Below the pieces are notes generated by a model. The model saw nothing but the letters and a program-made list of their open reading frames with translations. It searched no databases and had not been told where the DNA came from. From Flaccisagitta enflata (taxonomy: Eukaryota; Chaetognatha; Sagittoidea; Aphragmophora): a stretch of 64,000 nucleotides of DNA. Position 1 is the stretch's first letter, and every line of letters starts with the position of its first letter. The translations under genes were made by a program, and so were the position numbers. Shown piece by piece: positions 25,918 through 56,225 of the stretch. The stretch is from positions 90,954,001-91,018,000 of the forward strand of contig OZ231127.1 in the NCBI GenBank assembly GCA_965153355.1, in the 5' to 3' direction.

Positions 25918-26403
25918 GGGCAGCGGCCCCAAAGGGGACGGTGTCCTGTAGAACACAGGGGGACTTTCGTTCGTCCGTCCGTTCGTTCGTTCGTGCGTCC
26001 CCCCCAGGCCCTCTCAGGCCTGAAATCTGCCTTCTCAGGGCTGAAATCTACCCTCTCAGGCCTGAAATCTGCCCTCTCAGGCCTTTAATCTGCCCTCTCT
26101 GGCCTGAAATCTGCCCTCTCAGGTCTAAAATCTGCCCTCTCAGGCCTTGAATCTGCCCTCTCAGGCCTGAAATCTTCCCTCCCAGAACTGAAATCCGCCC
26201 TTTCAGGCCCTCTCAGGCCCTCTCAGGCCTTATGTCTACCCTCCCAGCCTGTCTACCCTCTCAGCCTGAGAGGGCAGATTTTAGGCCTGAGAGGGAAGAT
26301 TTCAGGCTTGAGAGGGCAGATTCAAGGCCTTGGGGAGACAGAAGGACGAATGAAAGTCCCCCTGTGTTCTACAGAACATCGTCCCCTTCGGGGCCGCTGC
26401 CCT
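25918..26403. mobile_element. Fold-back element, GGGCAGCGGCCCC family
   Basis: GGGCAGCGGCCCCAAAGGGG and CTGTAGAACACAGGGGGAC at the left, their inverses at the right (GTCCCCCTGTGTTCTACAG, CCCCTTCGGGGCCGCTGCCC). The middle is CTCAGGCCTGAAATCTGCC units (26020-26230), then the same unit inverted (26265-26330). The shared tail with CACATATTGCCCTTGGGCGA follows to 26485. Confidence 0.85.
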
Positions 26404-26694
26404 GCTTCCCCTCACTCCAATTCACAATCAGGCAAAGCAGGGCAACGGGTATCGCTGACCACATATTGCCCTTGGGCGACCTGTTTTGTGTATGTGTCTG
26501 TGTTGGGAAGAATGTTGGTTGGAGCGTTGGGTGTGGAAAGCGTTAGATGGTCTGACAGAATTTGGCAGAATTTGGCAGAATTTGACGGAATTTTGGTCTC
26601 GAAGCCCGGGGGTGGACGGAGGAGAAGGAGGAGGAGGAGGAGGAGAAGTACTAGTAGGAGAAATTCCCCCATGTGTGAAAGCATAGGTTATCAC

Positions 26695-26820
26695 TATCAG
26701 GCCCTTTGGGGGCCGCTGCCCAAAAAAGACAAATACAACGGTGATTAAGATATGTGACGGAGGGACAAACGAACTGACCGACATAGCCTGGTGTAGAGTC
26801 ACACGTCGCGTCTAAAAAAA
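26695..26820 (+). repeat. Composite of two element ends
   Basis: An isolated GGGGGCCGCTGCCCAAAA end is followed by a degenerate GACC stretch and the terminus GTGTAGAGTCACACGTCGCG TCTAAAAA of the ACAAGGCC superfamily. Confidence 0.5.
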
Positions 26821-27146
26821 AAAAATAAGGAAAAGGACAGTAAACGGAGCAGAGGGACAAGGCCTGAAAGAGCGAGAGATGGAATGAGAAAGAATGAAAA
26901 AGAAGGACAACGAGGCCGGATACACGTTGCCAAGACGGTGCGCCTGGCGTTATTTATTCCAAGAACTATCCCTAGCTCTATGCCCCTAGCTTTATCCCGA
27001 GATCCATCTTAAGCTCTATCCGACCTATCCCATTTAATCCCAAGCTCTAGTTCTATAGGAAATTCAATTGGCTCTACACGTCACAGAATATGATTATCAA
27101 TGATTGATCTATAGTTTTTTTTAGAGATTTTAATCAGTTCTTGGCT

Positions 27147-27244
27147 GGTGGTGGTGGTGGTGGTGGTGGTGGTGGTGGTGGTGGTGGTGGTGGTGGTGGT
27201 GGTGGTGGTGGTGGTGGTGGTGGTGGTGGTGGTGGTGGTGGTGG
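27147..27244. repeat. (GGT)n microsatellite
   Basis: About 33 GGT units; predicted polyglycine or polyvaline is an artefact. Confidence 0.97.
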
Positions 27245-27258
27245 TATTTGTGGTAGTT

Positions 27259-28245
<987 letters not shown>

Positions 28246-28414
28246 GTTGTGGTGGTGTTTTTGTTCTTGACCATGAGAGTTTGTCAGTGTTTCACAGTCC
28301 AATCCCTCTCATAACATTTCATTGTCAGGGCTTTTTATTGAATGGGAGAGACAAACAAGACCGAGATTCTTGTTTTTTGTGATTTTTGCAACTTGTATGG
28401 TTTTTATCTAATTT

Positions 28415-28446
<32 letters not shown>

Positions 28447-28558
28447 TGGTTAAGTAAAACAGTAGATTACAATAAATCAGAATGGTGGGGCGGGATGTAA
28501 TGATTGGTCAAACATTTTGCCTCCAAAGTTGATTGCTTCACAAGTCAGACTTGGCTGT

Positions 28559-28932
28559 TTTTTGTCGCATGCACGCCACTCTACACCTTGCTCTATTGGT
28601 CGGTCCGTCGGTCACATTTCTAAATTTTGAACGTTTTCACCTCTCATGTGTTCATTTTTAAATGTTCCTTAACATTTTTTAACATTTTTTAACATTTTTT
28701 GACATCTCTTGACATTTTTTAACATCTTTTAGCATTTTTTAACATTCAACCTTTTTTAACATTTTTTAACATTCTTTAACATTCTTTAAATTTTTTAACA
28801 TTTTTCAACATTCTTCAACATTTCTTTAACTTTTTATAACATTTTTCAACATTTTTTAACATTTTGACATGTTTTTGCTCTTTTGTTTGTCATTTCCAGA
28901 CACACGCGACTGTATCCCTCTTGGGCTTGTTT
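28559..28932 (-). mobile_element. ACAAGCCC...CTAAAAA element carrying an AACATTTTTT minisatellite
   Basis: The superfamily's hairpin end (TTTTTGTCGCATGCACGCCA CTCTACACC) and a GGTC tract are followed by about 220 bp of TTTAACATTT repeats (28660-28865). The other end is CACACGCGACTGTATCCC ... TTGGGCTTGTTT. The opposite-strand counterpart with the same cargo is at 32374-32686. Confidence 0.8.
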
Positions 28933-29056
28933 AGGTGCGACAAAGCACCTCTATAACTGGCTGTGTTCGTTGGTCGGTTGGTCGGTTGGTCTGTCTGTAA
29001 CGCATTTGTTCGACAATCCACATGTCGCACCTTATTGGCTTTCTTGGCCTCGTTTT
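28932..29056 (-). mobile_element. GTGCGACAAAGCACCT repeat element
   Basis: TTTAGGTGCGACAAAGCACC, TATAACTGGCTGTGTTCG, a GGTC tract, ACGCATTTGTTCGACAATCC and GTCGCACC. It abuts the previous element directly. Confidence 0.75.
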
Positions 29057-29953
29057 CTTTTTTGACTGTATCAAATCTATGTGCATTACTCATCGCACTT
29101 TTGCCTTCATTTCCCTCTCATGTGTTCCTTATGATTTCTTCTCCCTTCTGTCTCATTCGTTTCCCAATGAGTTATGATGCAGCCAAATGCATCGAAATAT
29201 CTGGTGACTCTGTCATTTTATTATGCACATGATTTCCCTATAAATAGAGAATAAATCGATTGTGAAAGTATAGTATTATCTCAAAAATCACAAAGCAAAA
29301 GCTTTAGGGCAGCTTTAAACAGAACTTCTGGACACAACAAAAGAACAGTTTTACCAGTGATTTCTATACAATTTGTATCAAAAGACAAAAAAACATAGAG
29401 ACATAGGTGGAAATTATACCACTACAAAATGCCGCCAAAATCATTTACACAAAGTTAGTAAACTAAGTAAAGACAGACAGGCCCTCATGTAATAACCAAA
29501 CTTAAAACTTGGAATTCTTGCGGGCTGGGACTCTTCAATGAGATGATGAGAGTGACAAAGAGATTGTATAGAGGAGGAGAGTGACTCACAGAGTGGTCGT
29601 AGAGAAGACAAGGATGACTCAAACATTGATTAAAGAGTCAAATGGGAAGAGTGACTCAGAGATTGATTGCAGAGAGGATTAGATTGACTCAGAGATAGAT
29701 TGTAGAGAGGACGAGTGTGACTCAGAGATTGATTGTAGAAAGGACGAGAGTGACTCAGAGATTAATTTTTAGAAAGGATGACAGTGACTCAGGGATTGTT
29801 TGTAGAAAGGATAAGAGTGACTCTGAGAGCGATTGTAGAAAGCATAAAAGTGACTCAGAGATTGATTGTCAAGAGGACGAGAGTGACTCAGAGATTGATT
29901 GTAGACAGGACGAGTGTGAATCAGAGATAGATTGTGGAAAGGACGAGAGTGAC

Positions 29954-47714
<17,761 letters not shown>

Positions 47715-47753
47715 CCTGAGTCTAGATTTTGTATGATTAATGCAAGGAATTTT

Positions 47754-48192
47754 CAGTCACGAACATGCGACTCTACAGCTTGCCGTGTCGGTCCGTCCCT
47801 GCATAGGTAACATTTTTAGTCGCGTGCACGCGACTCTACACCCCGCTTTGTCGGTCCGTCCGTCCGTCCGTCCGTCGGTCCGTCCGTCCGTCGGTCCGTC
47901 CGTCACACTTTACTTTTTTATGGTATAACGTCAACTCTTAGATCATTTTAAGTCATTTTAGGTCATTGATAATTATTCTAAGTCATTTTGAGTCATTCTA
48001 AGTCATTTTAAGTCATTTTAAGTCATCTTAAGTCATTTTAAGTTATTTTTGGTCATTAGGTTTTTCAGTCATTTTTAGTCTTTTTTGGTCATTATAGGTC
48101 ATTCTAAGCCATTGAAAGTCATTCTAAGTCATTCTAAGTCATTCTTAGTCTGTAAGTCTCGCACGCGACTTATAGGTGTTGGCCTTGTTTAA
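47754..48192 (-). mobile_element. ACAAGGCCAACACC...CTAAAAA element upstream of gene 1
   Basis: A partial hairpin end (TTTCAGTCACGAACATGCGA) is followed by a complete element: TTTTTAGTCGCGTGCACGCG ACTCTACACCCC, a GGTC/GTCC tract, AAGTCATTTTAAGTCATTCT repeats, and CGCACGCGACTTATAGGTGT TGGCCTTGTTT. It ends 40 bp from the gene 1 start codon and so lies in its promoter or leader region. Confidence 0.82.
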
Positions 48193-48478
48193 TTGCAAGC
48201 GGTTTTTGCAGATATGACGCAAAAACGTATTTGGCGCTAAAATGAGTTTTTCATTGGCGTTTTTCAGGTTTTCACTTGGCAATGAAGAAGTAGTAAGGTT
48301 TAGGGAATTCATAGTGGATTTTCTGTGATCATTTTGAAAGTTTAGTAAAAATCTCTAAAATTTTTTTGCTAGCATCAATAGATTATTTTCATTTCTTATT
48401 TCTATCTATTTTTGTTATTTTCATCAGTTTTCATATTTCATGATTCACTTTTCATGATTCACTTTTCATGATTCACTT

Positions 48479-48700
48479 TTCATTTTTCACTTTTCATTTT
48501 TCATTTTTCATTTTTCATTTTTCATTTTTCATTTTTCATTTTTCATTTTTCATTTTTCATTTTTCATTTTTCATTTTTCATTTTTCATTTTTTCACTTTT
48601 CACTACACTTTACACTTTTCATTTTCTTTTATTTTTACTTTTCATTTTTGACTTTTTATTTTGACTTTTCATTTTTCATTTTTTTTCTTTTTTCTTTTAT
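48479..48700. repeat. (TTTTTCA)n minisatellite
   Basis: About 16 perfect 7-bp units, then degenerate ones. Confidence 0.93.
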
Positions 48701-49051
48701 TTTTCATTTTTATATTTTGTTCGTTACTTTTTACTGATTTTTTTGTATCATACTTTTCAATGTACCATACTTTTCATAATTCTGTTGTCACTTTCTTCAT
48801 CTTTTTCATTTATATCTAATGTTTTCTACTCATAATTTGTTAATCAAATTTATTTAAATTATTTCATTTGTTATATTTTATAGTTATATAAATTTCACAA
48901 GTTGATTTATTTTGATAAAACAGAAAATAAAGTAAAATAGATGATCGATGATTCTATCTCATGCTTAGATCAAGATTGTATCATCCCAAAAGAAATGCTG
49001 AAATGAGTCCAGAATCAGGTTCCTCTTGTCTATTTCTGTTTGTGAGTTTCT

Positions 49052-49064
49052 CTCTCTGTCTCTG

Positions 49065-49153
<89 letters not shown>

Positions 49154-49237
49154 GACTTTGCACCTGCAATAATTCCATTTCCGATTTTTGTGGACCATGT
49201 GTTTTGGTTAGATCGAAGTGATGACCAAATCGATCGT

Positions 49238-49287
<50 letters not shown>
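49052..49287. repeat. Two (TC)n microsatellites
   Basis: TC arrays at 49052-49151 and 49241-49287, separated by unique sequence. Confidence 0.95.
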
Positions 49288-49293
<6 letters not shown>

Positions 49294-49299
49294 TTTCTC

Positions 49300-50507
49300 T
49301 TTCTCCCTGTAATAAAACGGAGATAGCATGACGATGGCCATGCTCTTAATAATCCTAATCCAAAACAAGAAAATAGTAACAAAATTCTATTTTCTTTTAT
49401 AATATGGACGAAAAGTAAATGAGAAAATTTGCTTAAGTATTCTCCTTAGGAGTCAAGGATGCATCACAGGCACTGGGAAACTCATTCCATCTTAAAAAAT
49501 AGTAGCAATTGTGATACTACTAAAAAAACGTTAAAAAGCGTTTTTTAGGCTAAAAACTCCACTTATACGCAACCTACTATGCATATAATCTCAATTACAC
49601 TTCCGTTATATGCCACTAGATGATTTTGTTTGAAACTCCAAACTCTAGCGATGACACTTCTACAATGGTGGAGAGTCAGGGTTTCTCGCGCGCATGGCGA
49701 AACTCGGAATTAGTCATAACAAAAAACCTAGTTATCCAAGAATCGCATCATCTAATGCTATTTCAAGATGGCTAGAACCAGCAAGGCCTAGTAAGATTGA
49801 TCTTTCTGATGGACACCGCAAAGTTTTTTTTCGTTTTTTTTTTTTTTTTTTTTTTTTTTTTAGCAATAATCAGAAAACACAGGGATCTATCGAACAAAAA
49901 AATTATTCAGTATCTGATGTTTACTATTCCAAACTAAGTCAGTTGAATGGACCTATTGACAAACTGACTAATTACTGGAAAGGGGACCAGTGTTTTTTGT
50001 CGCGGACAAGAAACTATATAAGAGGGTTTGACTATCCGTTGGTTTATCCGTTTGTTCATCCATTGGTCCAACAGTCCATCAGCATGAGTTAAAAAGTGGG
50101 AAACAAGCGTTTTAGATTCGTTTTTGCGTATGTGTGTTTAGGGGGAGGGCGTGGGGAGTGCCCAACTGTCCGTGACAATATCCATGTTATTTGTTTTATG
50201 AATTGGGCTGTGTTGATACATCTAAAACGAATATCTTTTAGGTCAATTCCTTTCTTACCTTTATTGTTTGTCAGTGTTTTAATACTCCTTTTCTTCTATT
50301 TGTGTTTCTTTACTTTTTATAAAAAAAAAAAGAAAATATCAGAAAATATCAGAAAGAAGAAAAAAAGAGGGAGAAGAAATCGAGAAGGTGAGGCAGTTGA
50401 CAGAGAATGAAATCTGCCCCCTCAGGCCCTAAAATCTGTCCTACTTCTCCAAACTGGAATTTATCTTTTGGTCAATTTTCTCATCAAAACAGTCTCTTAT
50501 GCTTGAT
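49300..50507. other. Mostly unique AT-rich sequence, nothing recognised
   Basis: Contains a poly-T run at about 49828-49860 and a short stretch similar to GGGCAGCGGCCCC element interiors near 50410. Open frames here are short and unsupported. Confidence 0.5.
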
Positions 50508-51503
50508 TACAGACGGGACCCTAATAAGAGTTGAGGAGGGACCCAATTGTTACATACCCCCCTACAGCTCACATGGTTCATTCAATTTCCTCACTTGCAG
50601 TGGCGGTTGGCACCTTATGTGGATACAATTGGCGCCACCGTGGCAATTTTTCACTTTCCACCTTTAACCCCCCCCCCCCCGACCAATTTTGAATCAAAAT
50701 TTGAGAAAAACAATTATTCGATTTTTTGGGTTTGGGGGGTGGTTTGAAGAGGTTCAGGGTGGAAATTGGAAAATCCCCATGGTGGCGCCATTTCTATCTA
50801 CCTCAGGTGTCAACCGCCACTGAAATTCTGGAAATTGATTGAATTAAGTGAGCTGTAGGGGGGGGGGGGCATGTAACACTTGGGATGGCAACATTTGTGT
50901 TTCAAAGAAAGTCAAAATGAAAAAAATGGAAAAATGAAAATGAAAAAAAAAAGTGAATAAAAGTGATTGAGATAGCTCAGACATAATATTTTAAAGACAA
51001 ATTTGCATTTTTTTAACAATAGGACCAAGTTTAGCTGATGTTTTTAATGAAAATTTGTACTTATTTCATTTTTGGTCACTGACAGGGGGCTGGTCTAAAT
51101 TCTAGATTTGCATAAGAAATGAAAAAATAAAAAAATAAAGAACGTAGTTCTCTTCCCAAATCATTTACAGAGAGAACTATGTTTTTCAAAATGCAAAATT
51201 TTCCTGTGTTTGGCTTTCTTAGAATTGAAACCTCAAAAATTGAAAAAAAGTGTAAGCAGAAATTCACTAAAAACATCATTTTCTTGCTTGTATTCATGTG
51301 AATCGCATAGTTCAAATTACATTTTAAGTCAGAATATGATAAATATTTATGCACCAAGTGTCTTAAGAGACAATTTGTCGACTAAAAGCATTCCAGCTTG
51401 ATTCTTGTCCTGATAATGATGCAAAAAGTAACACTCTATTTTCATTCGAACATTTGCCGTCTTAGGGTCCCTCCTCCGCTCTTATTCTAGGGTCCCGTCT
51501 GTA
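50508..51503. mobile_element. Nested fold-back element
   Basis: The outer ends TTACAGACGGGACCCTAATA AGAG and CTCTTATTCTAGGGTCCCGTCTGTA are inverted copies. Within it 50549-50877 is a second hairpin: GTTACATACCCCCCTACAGC, GTGGCGGTTGGCACC and TGGCGCCACC pair with GGTGGCGCCA, TCAACCGCCACTG and GCTGTAGGGG ... ATGTAAC. Confidence 0.75.
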
Positions 51504-51699
51504 GAAGGAAACTTTAACAGCCTAAATCAAGCTAAAACGACTAGAAAATGACTTAGAATAACTGATTCAAAATGACATGAATTGATGAAAATGACTTACA
51601 ATTAAATCTCGTCCAACGGGTTTCAAGGGATCATTGAATAAAATCATGAATTAAAAAAAAACCTGTTGTGCCTCTTCAAAAACACTTACTCTTTCCACA

Positions 51700-51880
<181 letters not shown>

Positions 51881-51911
51881 TTTTTCATTGGTACTATACA
51901 ATAAGGGCATT

Positions 51912-52052
51912 GACTACGGAATGCCTAGATCGAGTCCAAATCGATTTTCCTATGAGACTGGGCCTAGACTATGCAAAAGGAAAATGAAAAGTTCTTGGAA
52001 ATAGTGTTTCATTCGAATGCCCAAATTGGACCCACTCTAATTGATTATGGCT
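51912..52052 (+). repeat. Lone arm of the 2528-2897 fold-back family
   Basis: ATGCCTAGATCGAGTCCAAA TCGATTTTCC through ATTCGAATGCCCAAATTGGA CCC follows the same order as the arm at 2770-2880. Confidence 0.65.
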
Positions 52053-52302
52053 GTGTCAAAAACTATAAACGTAAAGGCAGATACGGCACAAAGTTATGCA
52101 CCACTTTTAACATAATTGATGATGAAAGCCATTGTATTAATCATTATATTCGATAGAGGGATATATATCAATCTCTACGATAATGAGTATGAAATCAATT
52201 TTGGAGAGGTCTACTCCCTAGAGCTAAAAACTCTGAAACAGTTTTTATAACTTAATCAAATATCAGGAATTTTGAAAATAATGAAAACGAGATGAACCTG
52301 TA

Positions 52303-52586
52303 ACAAGGCCAACACCTTACAGTCGCGTGCGGTTGTTAAGAGCATTAGACCAAAAGACTAAGAGACTAAAAGACCAAAAGACCAAAAAACTAAGAGACTA
52401 AATGTAAATTGACTTAAATTAACTTTAAATGACTTTAAATGACTTAAAATGGCATAAAACGACAAAAAAAAAAGCTAAGTGTTTCCGACGGACCGACCGA
52501 CCGACCGACCGACCGACCGACCGACCGACCAACCGACCGACCAACAGACAGAGTGGGTTGTAGAGTCGCGTGCACGCGACCAAAAA
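52303..52586 (+). mobile_element. ACAAGGCCAACACC...CTAAAAA-type element
   Basis: ACAAGGCCAACACCTTACAG TCGCGTGCGG, GACTAAAAGACC and GACTTAAAAT repeats, (GACC)n at 52493-52545, and GTAGAGTCGCGTGCACGCGA CCAAAAAA. Confidence 0.82.
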
Positions 52587-53928
52587 AGCCTGACAAATAT
52601 GTTCCCTATTTAGTTGCGGACACGCAACTCTTTAACATGCTTTGTCCATCCGTCTGTCCCTTGGTCTGGCGGTCCGTCGGTCCGTTGGTTCGTCCGTAAT
52701 GATCTAGTAATAAATGAGCTCATGGATACCCTTTGTGTATGTTTGTGTATGGGATGGGGGTTGGGGTGTGGATCTGGGTTGGGTGCCCCTGCCCACATGT
52801 CTTCAACGATTCTTCGCCCTTCAATTTCGTTTTATTTCTGTTTGTCTAATTCTACAATCTTTTTTTTTCTCTTCTACTATCTAGAACATAAGTATATCGA
52901 CAGTATGGAGATTGGTTAATCTATCAGTATAGGAATCATAGAAAAACCTCCAAAACATGTCAGATACTTAATTTTACATCTTCGGGTTTCAACAACTTAC
53001 TGTATGTGGATTTTCTAAGCACTTCAACACAAATGCTTTGTATAAATGCATGATAACTATCCCTCATAAAATTTTATTTTAAAAATTCCTTTGCTTCATT
53101 TGCAATCCCAATGATTCAGAGAGGTTGAAATCAACCAAGATAATGTAGCAAAGGTGTTGGGCGCTGTAATTAGGACCAAAAATAGGGTGGAAAAAACCTT
53201 CAATCTATCTGAAACGAGACTTGGTAATTTGTAAAAAAACAAGATGCATTTTTTTGGCTATTTTTTAATTGAAGTATCAATCTTGTTTTGCCTGACAATT
53301 CTAAACGCCTTGAGCCAAAAGGATGCGGTTTGCGGCATTTGGTCAGAAATTTGAAATAGTTTCAGAATTCACTGATTTTTATATAGATTTTTATTCTTAA
53401 CAGAGTTATTGCTTAAAATGCCTGTCAATATACATATGTTCTAGATAGTACTACCTAAATTCAGTCCCTCTGTGATTTGGGATCATAACTGATACATCAT
53501 TGATACTGAACTGGGTTAACATTTTTTATCAACTTATTTACTTTCGTTACTACTCATCAAATCTATAAAAAACAATAAATCGGAATGATGAAGCTGCGTG
53601 GTCATTCTTATTTCACTAAAGAGTTCAATGATAAACATCAACTGTCAATTGCTGTACAAGTTTTAGTCTAATTAAGCATTTTTTCTTTTTTTCTTTCTTA
53701 ATTTTTTTCTTATTGACTTTACGCGTTGTGCTGAAACTGATTGTCTGTAGAAATTGGCAAATCTTTACAAAAAAAAAGCCTTTTACAATCGTCATGAGTG
53801 ACAGAGCGAGTATCAAAAACTATTTTTGGTAAACTACTAGCAGGGATAAAAGAAAAAAAATCAGGTAGAAATACATTGATTATACAACCTATGCATGTTC
53901 TTCACGTTAAATTCAACCAGTAATTAAT
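52587..53928. other. Intergenic sequence with repeat fragments
   Basis: A diverged hairpin end is at 52612-52690 and the TTGGGGTGTGGATCTGGGTT tail at 52740-52810. 53584-53670 (GTGGTCATTCTTATTTCACT, CAATGATAAACATCA) is repeated at 54166-54262. No gene was recognised. Confidence 0.5.
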
Positions 53929-54157
53929 AACAAGGCCGGATACACGGCTACCGAAGTCGCGTGCGGGTGGGCAGGGGCCATATTTGAGGCCACTCTATCA
54001 TTTGGGCTGGAGCAGCAAGGCCAAAGACCCCAAAAACCAAAAAAAAAGTAAAGTGTGATGGACGGACGGACCGACGGACCGACGGACCGACGGACCGACG
54101 GACCGACGGACGGACCGACAAAGCGGGTTGTTGAGTCGCGTAGCACACGACTAAAAA
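53929..54157 (+). mobile_element. ACAAGGCC...CTAAAAA repeat element
   Basis: ACAAGGCCGGATACACGGCT, AGTCGCGTGCGGGTGGGCAG, AAAGTAAAGTGTGATGGACG, a GACC/GACG tract, AAAGCGGGTTGTTGAGTCGC and ACACGACTAAAAA. Confidence 0.85.
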
Positions 54158-54262
54158 TCAGGATGCTGAAGCAGGATGCACTGAGTGGTCATTATTCATA
54201 CCAAGGGGACCAATGATAAACATCATATGTTAACCGGTGTATAAGTTAGTTTTATTTGACCT

Positions 54263-54500
54263 TTTTAGGTGCTCTGTCTGTCGGTCGGTTGGTCGGTCGG
54301 TTGGTTGATCGGTCACGCTTGAGTAAAAAATGTTTGAAATCACTTGAAATCTCGTTCGTGTTGCTCGTCATTTCATTCATTATCATATTTATCTACGGGT
54401 AGGTTGTAAGAGCTTGGGATTGGTCTGATAGAGCTCTGGATAGGTCTAAGAATTGATAACGCTGGCGCACCGTCTTGGCCCATGTATCCAGCCTTGTTTA
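54263..54500 (-). mobile_element. Variant element with CTGGCGCACCGTCTTGGCC end
   Basis: TTTTTAGGTGCTCTGTCTGT, a GGTC tract, GCTCTGGATAGGTCTAAG-type repeats, ATAACGCTGGCGCACCGTCT TGGCCC and ATGTATCCAGCCTTGTTT. The same left end is at 26909-27060. Confidence 0.6.
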
Positions 54501-54569
54501 CTTTTCTTATCAATTTCTTTTATTCTTTTCTTTTTCATTCTATTCTTGGAACGGATGAAATGACTCAGA

Positions 54570-54970
54570 GACTCTGACTCAGATTGATTGCAGAGAGGAC
54601 GAGAGTGACTGAGAAATTGATTGTAGAAAGGATGAGAGTGACTCAGAGACTGATTGTAGACAGGAGAGTGACTCAGAGATTGATTGTAGAAAGGACGAGA
54701 GTGACTCAGAGATTGGTTGTAGAAAGGACAAGAGTGACTAAGAGATTGATTGTAGAAAGGACAAGAGTGACTCAGAGATTGATTGTAGAGAGGATGAGAG
54801 TGACTCAGAGATTGATTGTAGAGAGGACGAGAGTGACTCAGAGATTGATTGTAGAAAGGACGAGAGTGACTCAGAGATTGATTGTAGAGAGGATGAGAGT
54901 GACTCAGAGATTGATTGTAGAGAGGATGAGAGTGACTCAGAGATTGATTGTAGAGAGGATGAGAGTGTCG
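54570..54970. repeat. 33-bp minisatellite at the 3' end of gene 2
   Basis: About twelve units of the 33-bp repeat seen at 29640-29990. It covers the last codons and stop of gene 2. Confidence 0.93.
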
Positions 54971-55102
54971 GCGAAACCAACTTCATCTTCCTTGGACCAG
55001 ACAGCGTAGGGCGGAGAAGCAGTTGATGCTTTCTTTGAATATGCTATCAATGGATAGACAATCTTTTGTCCTGGGAACCAATCAGGCACGCAAAAGTCGT
55101 AC
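54937..55102 (-). CDS. Gene 2 last exon
   Basis: The acceptor CCTTGCAG precedes YDFCVPDWFPGQKIVYPLIA, PPYAVWSKEDEVGFADTL, ending ILSTINL and TGA. It has the same length, phase and final residues as gene 1 exon 8. A possible AATAAA on this strand is at 54519-54524. Confidence 0.87.
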
Positions 55103-56161
55103 CTGCAAGGCCAAAAGATATGAAGGAGATGTGATCAAGGAAGTGAAAAGATGAATAAGGAAGAGAACTTGGCAAAGAATAGAAGAAAATGAGAGGAGGG
55201 GAGGTGTGTGGGAGAGAGATATTAAGAAGAAAGAAGGGAAACCAGGCGGTGGGACTGAAGCCAATTAAAAGCAAAATAAGAAGAAAAAAAACAACACCCA
55301 GATTTGCGACTTTTTTCCGACGGCTAGAGCTGCCTTTATTGGTGCAGATATGCTGACGGGCGCAGTTATCACTGAAAACTACAGTTGAACCCTGCAATAA
55401 CGACCCGCTTTTTAAGGTTGCTTCCCCCCCCCCTTTTGATTTTTTTCCCGCAACGGGTCACATCGTATTTCATGATCTTTGACTTCAAGCAATAAAACAG
55501 TGTTGAGTGTTAGATAGTTATTCACAAGTCAGTTTCTTTAATTCGGTACTGCCAAAAAATATATTTTCCCCCTATTTTTCTTTTATTCTCTTATCCCCCT
55601 TGGATTTTCCTCCCCATCTCCAAACCCTTTCACTCCCTCTCCCCCTCCCCATTAATAAAATACAGGTCAGCAACCAACCAACATGCCAACAGTCAGATGG
55701 CTGGACCAACCTCTGGACCAACAGACAGATGAATAAATGGACGCATGGATGAACAGACCAATGGTGCAGGGTGCAGTTTTGCATGGGCGTACACCTTCCA
55801 TTCAAACTATCGCCAGGTGGTTTTGAGTAGTACTCTGGATTTTCTGCTTGTTTTCACTCTGAATGGACTTTGCAAACTAGGATCCAGCTTCATGGAAATT
55901 TTCCTTGTGGCGCCTTTTGTAACAAGGCCAACACCTATAAGTCGCATGCCAAACATAAATAACTTAAGATGACTTTGATTGACTCAAGATGACTTAAAAT
56001 GACTCGAGACAACTTTAAATGACTTAAAAATACCTAAAATGACTGAAATGACTACTTTGACCTATTGGACTTGAGTGACTTAAAATAACTTAGAATGACT
56101 TAGAATCACTTAGAAAGACTTAGAATGACAAGAAAAAACTTAAAGTACCAGTAAAGGCCTG

Positions 56162-56225
<64 letters not shown>

